Part shown: positions 1 through 9,224 of the stretch, piece by piece
Layout of the letters: every line of letters begins with the position of its first letter
How positions within the stretch are numbered: the first letter of the stretch is position 1
Assembly (NCBI GenBank): GCA_002077065.1
Contig: NAJO01000085.1
Coordinates: 1 to 64,000, forward strand
DNA length: 64,000 nt
Direction of reading: 5' to 3'
DNA from: Cryoendolithus antarcticus
Lineage: Eukaryota; Ascomycota; Dothideomycetes; Cladosporiales; Cladosporiaceae
Position numbers and translations under genes: made by a program
Notes under the pieces: model-generated
Told to the model about the DNA's origin: nothing
What the model saw: only the letters and a program-made list of their open reading frames with translations
Database searches by the model: none

Positions 1-181
1 GGACGAGGGCTAGACGGCCTCGCTTTTTGGAGACGAGGCTGTGCTCATGCGGCATCGCCGTGACAAGCAGGACCCAGACGAGGCGCCGCATCGAAAATGC
101 ACCAGTCGAAGCCTCAGCAGTCGAAGCTGCTGGTCGTAACACGCATTGAAGGACTCAGAGCTGACTTTGCCCATCATTTAG

Positions 182-464
182 ATTAGTACTTGAGACTCTC
201 ACGCCACTGCCGAGCGATCGCAAGTGCTTCCGCATGATCAATGGAGTTCTGGTCGAACGCACAGTGGGCGATGTCTTGCCCACACTACAGTCAAATGCAG
301 ACAACATGAGCAAAGTGCTCGAGGAGCTCGCGAAGCAATACAAGACGAAGCAAGACGAGATGGAAAAGTGGAAGGTTAGTGCACTTAGAATGAGTCTGCC
401 CGTGATGCGTTCGTGCTGACGATCTCTACAGAAGAAGAACAAGATACAAGTGGTCCAACAGTAG
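182..464 (+). CDS. GIM4: Prefoldin subunit 2 (C-terminal part)
   Basis: Prefoldin is a cytosolic hexameric chaperone that passes unfolded actin and tubulin to the TRiC/CCT chaperonin; subunit 2 is a beta-type subunit with two coiled-coil arms. Two exons are clear: 182-374 (starting inside a codon after an acceptor at 181) and 432-464, joined across a 57-bp intron (375-431). The joined reading gives the family's conserved core RKCFRMINGVLVERTV, then the second helix with KQYKTKQDEMEKWK and the end NIQVVQQ, which is the usual fungal C-terminus. The N-terminal helix must lie in further exons upstream, but I could not place one with confidence between 1 and 181; it may lie partly outside the window. 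Identity of this part is secure; only the 5' end is open. Confidence 0.88.
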
Positions 465-2662
465 TGTTCCAACGACAGGCCGACGCTCCGAGTGCCATTT
501 CTCGCGACCCTCGGACCACTATTCACGCTGCAGCCGAGCGCTTCTTGCCAGCGCAGAATAAGCTGTGGCGCAGAAGCAGTCAATTTGGTGCGACATGATC
601 AAAGAAGAATCACACAAGCGTCGTGAATCCACGCATTCAGCCCAGCACTCTGGCTTTTGCAGCTACGGCGCTCGACTCTAAAACATTACAAAAGAAGCAA
701 TGTGCGGTAAGCTGTAAGCTTCGCGATCAGCATGATCCCTCGACACAATGCCGAAGGTGCCCATTTCACCTATGGCGCAAGCCGCGAACGCGGTGGCTCG
801 ATGGCGTCCAGGAGTCTGCATGCCGGTGATGCTAGATTGTGCTACTTTGCAGATGAGTAGTGTCGTAGGCAACGTACGTGTCATTGTCGCGGGAGGATAT
901 CGCTCGACGAGAAGGTGGCACAAGGTCACCTGATCAGAGTGAGGCGTGCATGTCACGCGCACCCAGCGCTCTCTGCGATGACAGCGTGTGGTGTGCAGCA
1001 AGGCTGCCCAACATACAGTAGCTGCAGACACTGAGCAGATATCAAACATCAATGGCGTCAGTCCATCTACTTGCAACATAAAAGAGCTGCATGTACTCTC
1101 ATGCACGTCGTATGCAGCTATGCGCTGTCCTGCAGTAAGCTTAGTCCCAAGGCTGCCCAATGTCTGAGGCCGTAGCGTTGACGCAATATTTGATTGGGCT
1201 ACTCGAGTGAAACCACAATGCCAGGTACGTCTCATCGTCGACTGGCTGATCGCAACGTCAGGTCTCTAAAGTGGTGAAAGACTATCGTTACACCAAAGTC
1301 ATCAAACGTCGGGCGGCGAAGCTGTTGCCGAAGATGTGTCGCCTCATTAATAGTAGGAAGTAGCACACTTGCCAGCGCATAGTTGTGAGCCCAAAGGTAC
1401 CTGGAGTGTGGGATCAATGGCATACATGATTACTTCTGCCGGCGGCGTGGGTTGTCTGCGATGCGCATGAGCATCTGCAGGATGGCCTGGAGGAATAGCC
1501 GGAGGACCTTCCTCTCCGCCGCGCAGGTCCGATCACTCTAGAACAATGCCGTCACAAGGCATGGATGATCGCTCAAGCGTGCGATCACTGCTCTATCGAA
1601 ATAAATGCCAACTAGGGCTCCATCGAGTATACACTACAGTGTCAGTCTTCTCTGTGATGGACAGTGATGAGGTGTAGATAACCAATTGCGAAATCAACCA
1701 ATGAAGTGTGCTTGTCGCAGTGTGAAGACGCTGACTGGCGCGCCTGGCACCGTTGCCGCTCGATGATCCGGGTCCAGGCGCTATTAGGCAGGATCATAAA
1801 CTGGGCGATTCGCGCCTGACCAGTCGCGGTTCAGCATGCTTCCTCAATTGCATGTATTCGCTGGCATTTTATCTAGCTTGCAATTATCGTACTGCATGCG
1901 TCTCTAATTCTTCCGTGGTTCTCCACTTGATCAGTCCGACGGTCGCGGACACATTGGCTACGTCAGGGCTGAGTGGCATCCCGCGTCGGCGATCAAGTTG
2001 TTGTGAGGCGCGAGGCGCGTCGCACGTCCGACGCAGATTGCGCCCGTGGACGAAGCTGCCGGCATCGAACGGACGCCAGCGCGTTGGGGCCAGTGTGTTG
2101 TTGTTCGCTTGGCACACTGCTGCAGCGCCATCGGTTACGCGCATCCACCATTCTTATTGCGGAGTCCATTGGGGGCGTGTGGGCAACCAAAGCGAAGCCA
2201 CGATCGCGAGCGGCCATCATCAGACGTCGCGCAATTTGGTCTAGCTTGCAACAAAGTTACGAGGGAAGCTACTGATGCAGCATTACGAACGCCGACCACT
2301 CCTCACCGCTTGATTGGCGTGTAAAAGTCAACAGGCCAGACTGAATTTCGACAAAGAGACTTTCCCCACAACAGCCACACCGCTACTACAGAATCCTGAA
2401 CATCGCCTGCAACTGCCCAGTCCCGTCATAGCGGTCGCGAGTACAGAGCTGCCGGCACTGATCTAGCTTCACCCGCTGCCGAGTCGCAGGTCACACAGCA
2501 TACTACTTCGACGCACTGCTGCAGGTGGAACAGGGTATCTGCTTCGGGCCGTCCGCAAAGACGGTCAGACTACTCCTGGAGTGACGTGTTGAACGCCAGC
2601 GAATTGATTTGCCAGCTCAGCACTGACGCCAGGCCTCGAGCCTGCAGCCCGCCGGATACAAT
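465..2662. other. Intergenic, 2.2 kb, HAP3 upstream region
   Basis: No open frame here looks like a real exon; the frames present are short and overlap on both strands. The stretch serves as the 3' flank of the prefoldin gene and the upstream region of HAP3. Two CCAAT pentamers lie at 1682-1686 and 1698-1702, and several ATTGG (reverse CCAAT) words are scattered, including one near 2313. Confidence 0.5.
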
Positions 2663-3849
2663 ATGTCACAGAGCCCGCCGCGCGACGATGAGGAAGTGGA
2701 ACAACCGCTCCCGTCAGGTGACGAGGATGCCGCCCCGCCACAGACTGAAGGCGAGCCCGACATGAGTCTCGCCGAGCACGACCTGGGTTACGACTTCGAG
2801 GTCAAAGAACAGGACCGATGGCTACCAATCGCAAATGGTGCGTAACCCTCCCTCATCTCACACATACACCCCTTCAAGTCACTGCGCATCCCCATTCATC
2901 GACATCACATGACCTTCGAGCACCTTGCATACCAGGCGGGCAAATCGACTGGCTCTGCCCGTCGCACCTTCCCTGTCCTGGTCCCAAGTCGCTGGATGCT
3001 GTCCTACGCCCAAGCCTTTGACACCTGCGACCGGCCGCTGCGGTGTTCAATGCATCGAAGTGCGCGTCAAAAGATACAAAGCGCGTTTGCTCCTGCCGCG
3101 CCGTCGAATCAGAGGCTCGTCAGCCAGCCCAGCTGCTGCAGCCTCTTCTTTCGCGCAGCCGAGTGGACGAATAGCAATGCCTTCTTCTTCTTCCCCGCAG
3201 GCATCTCCTCCGTCACCGCGGCGCGAGTCCTCGACGCCCAGCGCAAAGGCCAAATATTTTGCACGCAAAGCGATACTTGGGAGTGACGCTGACATTCAAA
3301 ATTTTGCTCCAGTCGCCAGAATCATGAAGACTGCTTTGCCAGAAAATGCGAAGATCGCCAAAGAGGCGAAGGAGTGTATGCAGGAGTGTGTGTCGGAATT
3401 CATATCCTTCATCACTAGCGAGGGTACGTACCTCTGCATTTCTGCAGTGTCACAATCGGAATCGCTGACATGATGCACAGCATCTGAGAAATGTCAACAA
3501 GAGAAGCGCAAGACTGTCAACGGCGAGGACATCCTCTTCGCAATGACATCTTTAGGATTCGAGAATTACGGCGAGGCGCTGAAGATCTACCTGTCACGGT
3601 ATCGAGAGGTATGTCACCGCGTTACGTACTATATGTCATGGTCAGAGCTAACACTTTGCACAGAATCTGATCGCCAGAGGCGACCAAAGACCTGCACAAA
3701 GTGGCAGCAACGCCAACGAGAACGCAGCCGTAGTCACAGCCGGCTACGATGTCAATAACCATGTCGGCATGGGTACCATGGATCCTACGGCAGACGGCGC
3801 ACAGGACTTTGCAGCGTACTCCGTAGCGCATCACCAACCGGATTATTAG
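2663..3849 (+). CDS. HAP3: CCAAT-binding factor subunit HAP3 / NF-YB (HapC)
   Basis: This is the histone-fold B subunit of the trimeric CCAAT-binding transcription factor (NF-Y/CBC), which pairs with HAP5 and then HAP2 to bind CCAAT boxes in the nucleus; in filamentous fungi the complex also recruits HapX for iron control. Exons are 2663-2837, 3313-3423, 3481-3608 and 3664-3849, giving 199 aa. The acidic N-terminus leads into [13 protein letters not shown], then the histone fold (about residues 57-145) with [40 protein letters not shown] and [14 protein letters not shown], all family hallmarks. The C-terminal tail is short and Asn/Ala-rich. Introns 2 and 3 are 57 and 55 bp, but intron 1 is 475 bp and carries an open frame in phase with exon 2. 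Identity is certain; the only doubt is alternative use of intron 1. Confidence 0.95.
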
Positions 3850-4511
3850 GAGTGCTGTGCCCTGCCCCGAGATGGCCTGCACGGATGGGACTGCCCAGGC
3901 GGACTCCAAGTCTGGCAGCGGGCGGATTCTGTGACGTTTCTGCCACAGATGCTTCAAAATCTGTTCGTCGATAAGCCGCAGGCGGTCCCCACGAAACAAT
4001 TATCTATCCGCGCTCTCCGTAGTCGCAAGGACCCATCGCGACAGGCAAGGGATGCGAAGATCAGGAAGTGACGTTTGTCCGTCATGCAGGAAGAGGCAGA
4101 TGGGATGGGCGTGGCATCAAGTGTCACCGAAAGACTGTCTCTGTCGGCGCACAGTCCTCTCCCCATCTGGAGGTCCCAGCATTACTCTTGCTAGCGTAGT
4201 CACTACGCAGCTTCAAGTACGATGGTGGCTGTCATCATCACCTGCGAAATTTTGCTTTCCTGGAGTCTGGCTCTGTACAGTGGTCCCTGCCGGCGTCAGT
4301 GGGTATGGGTCGATCGAAAAGGGTTTACAGGGCAAGATCAGTCGTTGCGATGAGTCGCGCGCTGGCTGTATGATAGATGCTGTACTCAGTAATACGCGCT
4401 GCGCCCGGTATCATGGAGACAGCCTTGATCGCCCACGAGACGTGGACGGAGTAGTGAACCGCTCGTAAGGTGTTCGATATTGTATGCTTTTGTTACATCT
4501 ATGCTGGGTGC
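3850..4511. other. Intergenic between convergent HAP3 and OST2
   Basis: About 660 bp between two stop codons facing each other. It should hold both 3' UTRs and polyadenylation sites. The open frames on either strand (for example 4052-4468) show no recognisable protein. Confidence 0.5.
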
Positions 4512-5162
4512 CTAGTTTATGAAGTTCACACAGAAGAAGTGCAGTATCAGACTGCCGAACACATAGTCCGCGAACGCTCTGTAAACACATGTCAGCTCCT
4601 CATTCCTGCCACTCGCATCGAGCTAGTCTAGGATTCAACATACCGTTCATGTGACAGTCCTTCGAAGTCTGACTTGTTCTCCGGGTTTGTCTGTATCCTC
4701 AAACTTGCCGTCAAGACGAATTGTCCCACAGTGGCAGAGAAGCCTGCCAGGAAGGCATTGAAAGGCTACGAATCCCAAACCGTCAGCACCGTTGCTTCAC
4801 TCCTCCGTTTGCCCAACGTCTCCCTGTCACGGAGTACTCACAAAATTTCCAGCAATCACACAGTACACAAACTGCAGCACGCCCACCGTCACCAGAAACA
4901 GCAAGAACGAATCTAGCAACTTCGTCCTCTGCGGTGTGCGGTCGACGTAATTGTTCCAGACTCCTATGGCGATCTGCTGGGCATCTGAGGTTTTCTTGAT
5001 TGAGGATACCGAGGGCGAGGTCGATGTAGAAGAGGGTGCGGGTTTGTTCTGAGGTTTCGTGGGCTGGCCTGCGGCGGAGGAGACAGCTTGGTTTGGTTTG
5101 GCGGTGTTGGCGGGGATTGAAGAGGGAGGGGGAAGGGTGGAGGCGGGCTTTTTGGGCGCCAT
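4512..5162 (-). CDS. OST2: Oligosaccharyltransferase subunit OST2 (DAD1 homolog)
   Basis: OST2 is a small essential membrane subunit of the ER oligosaccharyltransferase, which moves the glycan from dolichyl diphosphate to asparagine of nascent proteins. Exons on the minus strand are 5162-4842, 4765-4644 and 4578-4512 (introns 76 and 65 bp), giving 169 aa. The first 60 or so residues are Pro/Ser/Ala-rich, starting MAPKKPAS. The conserved part follows: [11 protein letters not shown], a membrane segment [20 protein letters not shown], then [29 protein letters not shown], and the ending [11 protein letters not shown] with a hydrophobic tail [12 protein letters not shown]. Start chosen at the first ATG before the conserved region; an in-frame upstream extension to 5276 looks like leader sequence. 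It is divergent from SmG across 232 bp. Confidence 0.95.
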
Positions 5163-5394
5163 GGTGAGGAATTGGGTTACGGGTGTTGACTGAGATTGGT
5201 GTTGTGGTGGAGCTGAAGTTCTGACATGCCAATGGCTGTCTCGTGTCAATGGAAGTGAAGCTCCAAGTGTCTGCAACCTGAGGCGCTAAGGCAAACAATA
5301 AATCACATGCGCTGAACTTCAGGGCTCTTGTGATCGCTTGACAGAAGCGCAAAGTTGTCGCATAGTTACTTGCGACCCCCAAAGTACAGCGATT
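5163..5394. promoter_or_regulatory. Shared divergent promoter, OST2 / SmG
   Basis: Only 232 bp separate the OST2 start (minus strand) from the SmG start (plus strand), so both 5' UTRs and promoters must fit here. That the two genes are driven by one bidirectional element is inferred from spacing. Confidence 0.55.
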
Positions 5395-5767
5395 ATGCCC
5401 CAAGCACAGCCCGAGCTGAAGAAGGTATGTGACTTTCCATCATTGTGCGCATAAATATCTGCTGACCGCAATCCCTCCATAGTACCTCGACAAGCGAGTC
5501 GAAGTCCAACTAAACGGCTCGAGAAAGGTGATGGGCACATTGCGCGGCTACGATGTACGTTCCCCCTTCTTCCGTCGCTTTGCTTCCCGTTCTTGCTGAC
5601 GATCAGCGCAGGTCTTCCTTAACATTGTGCTCGATGAAGCAACTGAAAGCAAACCCAACGGCGAGAAGGCAAGGATAGGCATGTGTGTGATACGCGGGAA
5701 CTCTGTGGTGATGCTGGAGGCACTTGATCGGATTGCAGATGGAGGTGGCGGAGGGCACCGGGGCTAG
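5395..5767 (+). CDS. SMX2: Small nuclear ribonucleoprotein G (SmG)
   Basis: SmG is one of seven Sm proteins that form the ring on U1, U2, U4 and U5 snRNA in the spliceosome. Exons 5395-5424, 5483-5554 and 5612-5767 give 85 aa, starting MPQAQPELKKYLDKRV. The Sm1 motif is seen in GTLRGYDVFLNIVLDEA and the Sm2 motif in VIRGNSVVMLEALD. The first exon is only 30 nt, so a simple ORF scan misses it. Introns are 58 and 57 bp. Length and both motifs are typical for SmG, and the RG-Y-D pattern separates it from SmF and LSm proteins. Confidence 0.95.
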
Positions 5768-6531
5768 ATGGGAGTGCGGATTGCGAAGGAGTAAAGGGGA
5801 TAAAAAGGGCATTGGCGCCAGGCGCAACGATCAGCTGAATAGCGGTCGCAACTCATGAATTCCTTGCGCATGCAATAGGCGTAAGATGACAGAGCATGGT
5901 CGCTGATCGCGACCAGCGGCTTGGGTGGCTGACATCCGGTCATGCATGTCATGGTCAAAAGCGTGATCCGAGCACAGGGCCGCGAATGTGGAAGAAGAAA
6001 GGGCGTGATGGAGGAAACTGACACGAGGCGTCTTATCAAACAAGACGATGGAACTGCACGTAGCAGTCAAGGCTCTATTCCAGCGACGCTACCTTCCAGG
6101 TACGGTCACACTGCAGACTCTACTACTTCAAAGCCTCTCCTCCTTTTATCTCACGTCTCTCGTGCATTCTTCTCATCCCATCTTCTCCAGCTTTGAATTG
6201 CTGCGAAATCTGGCATTTCCGTTATGCAGCAGAGAAGTTGCTCCTCCGGCGTCGGTCGGTCAGGAGATGGCCAGTCATCGAATGCGTTCGCCCACTTCAC
6301 GACGCAGCATCGACTACGATTAGCCACTGGGCCGGATGCGCTACCACCCAAAGCCTGTTGCGCTCTCATACGAAAGGACTTGCCCGTCCCGAGATCGGGC
6401 CTGTGGGGCGTATGTTCGACAGCCCATCATCGCGCCTTGTCGTCTTGCCGGGAGCCTGAGATAGTGTTCTCCACAGTGTGGCACCTTTCGCCTTCTATTA
6501 GGTTTCGCGGTTGCATCCGTCAGGTACATGC
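5768..6531. other. Intergenic between convergent SmG and RCL1
   Basis: About 760 bp of 3' flanks. A plus-strand frame at 6224-6802 runs antisense into the RCL1 end and is not a credible gene. Confidence 0.5.
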
Positions 6532-7740
6532 TCAGGCAATCTTTCTGCCAACATTCCCTACACCCTTACCGACAATGCTGACAACGACCTCATCCTCGGC
6601 ATCGCCTTCTCTCAGACCCCACCCGCTCATGCCAAAGGTTCGTAGATCCCGCGCAAGTAACACAACCTGCTCAGAGCCTAGTACGTCTTTGCCTAGTGAC
6701 ATTCTGCTCACATCCTCGCTTCCCATAGCCATCAATGTAAGCATAGTAGGCGCTGCGATAGCACTCGCACAGCCACCTTGCTCGATGGACTCCAGTAGTT
6801 GAAGTGCGCATTGCCTGCCCAGGTCCTCAGGCGTCACGCCACCTGCAGGCGGACTCGCAATATCAGCCGAGTACAGTACATTCGTATTCGACTCTGCCAC
6901 CAGACTTAGCCCAAAGCCAAGGCCAGTCTTTTTCTTCGCTGCAGGATTGCTCTTCTCCGGTGCTGCGACAAGCGGCGCACCACTGACATCCGAGTAGATG
7001 TATGTATCTGGCACGAACTCGTTCAGCACTCCTCTGGCTGCTTCGATCAACCTCGCATTGTTCGCACCAGCAACTCCAGTCGAGTACGCCACACCACGAA
7101 CTCGTTTTACAGTACCCGCGCTCATCAAGTGCACAGTCTTCGGCAACCTAACCTGATGCCCAAACACCAGCTGTACCTCCCCTCCACCTCCCTTTCCATT
7201 CCTTCCAGTATTCGATCGCCTCAGGATCCTGACCTCAAGCCCATTCTCAATGCCAAAATTTCTGAGCACAGGCAGTATGGCCGATCTCACAGTATCCACA
7301 CTTACATCCCCTGCCTCCGTCGCACTCGTAATAACACCCGGTCCAGTGAGAATTACATTCACCGCTGACTTGGCAAAAGGCGCTAGGATGCACAGAGGGA
7401 TGAGGAAGTACGCTACGCCCCTCGAGCACTCTGCAGGCAACTCATGACGGATCACTCCGCCCGCTGCGCCATAGCCTGCTGCTGAGCCGGTAATGAGCCC
7501 AGGCTTGTAGGCTACTGTAGTACCAGTGTAGGAGAATTCGATTTGGGAGCCATTCGTGATTGCATCCAAGAGGCGGAGGAGAGAGACCTCGTGCGGTGAC
7601 AGACCAGGTGCTGTGTGTGAAGATGCTCGAATTTGCGAGATACGAATCGGCCGGCCGGTGAGGGTGGCAAGCACAAGCCGCTGAACAAGGTGTTTTGAGC
7701 CGGTGAACTTCAGGGGTGGTGGTCCAGTCGACATTGCCAT
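6532..7740 (-). CDS. RCL1: RNA 3'-terminal phosphate cyclase-like protein RCL1
   Basis: RCL1 is a nucleolar factor of the small-subunit processome. It binds the GTPase Bms1 and is needed for early 18S pre-rRNA cleavages; it has the cyclase fold but is not a cyclase. One uninterrupted exon encodes 402 aa, close to the usual length. The start MAMSTGPPPLKFTGSKHLVQ matches the family's N-terminus, where RNA cyclases begin with a glycine-rich GxxGEGGGQ-type segment; here that catalytic-type stretch is reduced to FTGSKHLVQRLVLATL, as expected for RCL1 rather than RtcA. Further hallmarks are SPHEVSLLRLLD, LRNFGIENGLEVRILRR, GVAYSTGVAGANN and the Gly-rich C-terminus. It is convergent with SmG. Confidence 0.93.
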   Translation of the reverse strand: MAMSTGPPPLKFTGSKHLVQRLVLATLTGRPIRISQIRASSHTAPGLSPHEVSLLRLLDAITNGSQIEFSYTGTTVAYKPGLITGSAAGYGAAGGVIRHELPAECSRGVAYFLIPLCILAPFAKSAVNVILTGPGVITSATEAGDVSVDTVRSAILPVLRNFGIENGLEVRILRRSNTGRNGKGGGGEVQLVFGHQVRLPKTVHLMSAGTVKRVRGVAYSTGVAGANNARLIEAARGVLNEFVPDTYIYSDVSGAPLVAAPEKSNPAAKKKTGLGFGLSLVAESNTNVLYSADIASPPAGGVTPEDLGRQCALQLLESIEQGGCASAIAAPTMLTLMAMGSEDVSRMSLGKDVLGSEQVVLLARDLRTFGMSGWGLREGDAEDEVVVSIVGKGVGNVGRKIA

Positions 7741-8293
7741 GATCGCTACCTCATATTGTCATAGAGCATTAACGTTATCAAGAAAATATAGATGACATAG
7801 CCGATCGGCTATGATTTAGTCTTTTGAGTTCTCCGGCAGCGGCAGTGGCAGAACTTAGTCCAATTGCCGCGCGCTAGGGGCAGACGAAGAACATGCCTGC
7901 GCGGCTTGTGTCTGCTTCCGTAGCATCGCCCGGAGCATCGTCCATCAAGCCGATTGCACGTGGCCAGCAAGGGTGAAATGCAGGTGCGGCGGACAGTATT
8001 CGTTAGTTGGGCTAGGGCCTGGACTCGTAAATCGACTTCACTTCCTGATCGTGCACGGATCGCGCACTTGGAGAAGCAGGAGTGATGCACAGTAATCGGA
8101 TCTTTCTTGAGCTAGCTTTTGGACCTCTTATCTACATGAGGTAGCACGACGTCGCAGCTGCCGCGACAGTCGGGTATCTCGAGTCAATGCAATCTGAAGA
8201 TCACCTTCGCACCGAGTCCTCCTTCCTGCGCCGTTGCACTCGGAAATCTCAAGCAAGAGAGGTATGTAGGTTTCACGAGGGACAAGCCATGGA
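7741..8293. other. Intergenic, RCL1 promoter side
   Basis: About 550 bp holding the RCL1 upstream region and the 3' flank of the RRM gene. No credible exon seen. Confidence 0.5.
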
Positions 8294-9224
8294 TTACCAC
8301 CCACCGCCTCCGCCACCCTGCTGCTGCTGCTGGCCGCCCTGGTAGCCGCCAGAGCCACCGTCTTGCTGACCACCGTAGCTGCCTTGACCTGCCTATTGTT
8401 AGCCAAATCAGTCAGCTTGTAATTGTTCAATGGAACTTACCACCACCGCCTCCTCCCTGGTAGCCGCCTCCTCCACCACCGCCACGCCAGTTGTTGCCGC
8501 CGCCACCGCCGCTATAGCCTGGACGATCGTGTCAGTTGTGTGAAGCAATATGCAGTAATACGCCGTGGATTACCTCCTCCACCACCGCCCTGGTATCCGC
8601 CACCACCGCCACCTTGGTAGCCGCCGCCTCCCTGATAGCCACCTTGCTGGTATCCGCCACCGCCTCCCTGGTAGCCACCACGTCCACCGCCACCACTGTA
8701 GCCGCCGCCTTCTGTTCAGTCAGCTTGTGTACTCTCAAATACGCTCTTGTGAAGTCATACCACGTCCGCCGCCAAACCCGCCTCCACCACCTCCTCCGCC
8801 ACCACCACGCTCAGATGCCTTGTCAACGCGGATGGTGCGGCCGTCGAATCTGTGCGCATAGTCAGAGATATTGTCCAAGATCCCTCGGTCGCAATATACC
8901 TACTCGACGTTGTTCATTTGCGATACTGCATTATCAGCCTCCGAGTCCTGCGCAAAACGCACAAAGCCGAAGCCACGGCTGCGACCGGTATCGCGGTCCT
9001 TGACGACGATCTAGCAGGTATCAGTAATCGGTGCGCCGCGGCTATGCGACGAGAGTGATGCTCACAGCTTCCTGAACCTCACCAAACTCCTCGAACTTCG
9101 CGCGCAAAGTCTGGTCGTCGGTATGCCATGCAAGGCCACTGGCGTGATACTGTCAGTCTTGCACAATGCGACGTCGCGCTGTCGGTAGGAGTGAACCGTC
9201 GTACCCAATGAATAGCTTCGACAT
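8294..9224 (-). CDS. Glycine-rich RNA-binding protein with one RRM
   Basis: A small RNA-binding protein of the GRP/cold-inducible type, likely acting in mRNA or pre-mRNA handling. Seven exons on the minus strand: 9224-9205, 9138-9066, 9010-8904, 8849-8761, 8711-8574, 8518-8441 and 8388-8294, giving 199 aa. The N-terminal RRM (residues 1-80) shows RNP2 as LFIGGLAW and RNP1 as [10 protein letters not shown], and ends [18 protein letters not shown]. The rest is Gly/Tyr/Gln-rich repeats such as [12 protein letters not shown], ending [12 protein letters not shown]. The first exon is only 20 nt. Exon 3 ends at a GTAGGT donor one base before an in-frame TAG, so correct splicing decides the reading. 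The last intron has two possible acceptors 4 nt apart; only the inner one (exon from 8388) keeps the Gly-rich frame. All six introns are 49-66 bp. Confidence 0.9.

Noticed and set aside
1..181. Upstream exon of the prefoldin gene
   Set aside because: Several frames were read, but none gives the expected N-terminal coiled coil; an exon limit would be a guess.
6224..6802. 192-codon plus-strand frame
   Set aside because: Antisense to the RCL1 C-terminus and its 3' flank; no protein features.
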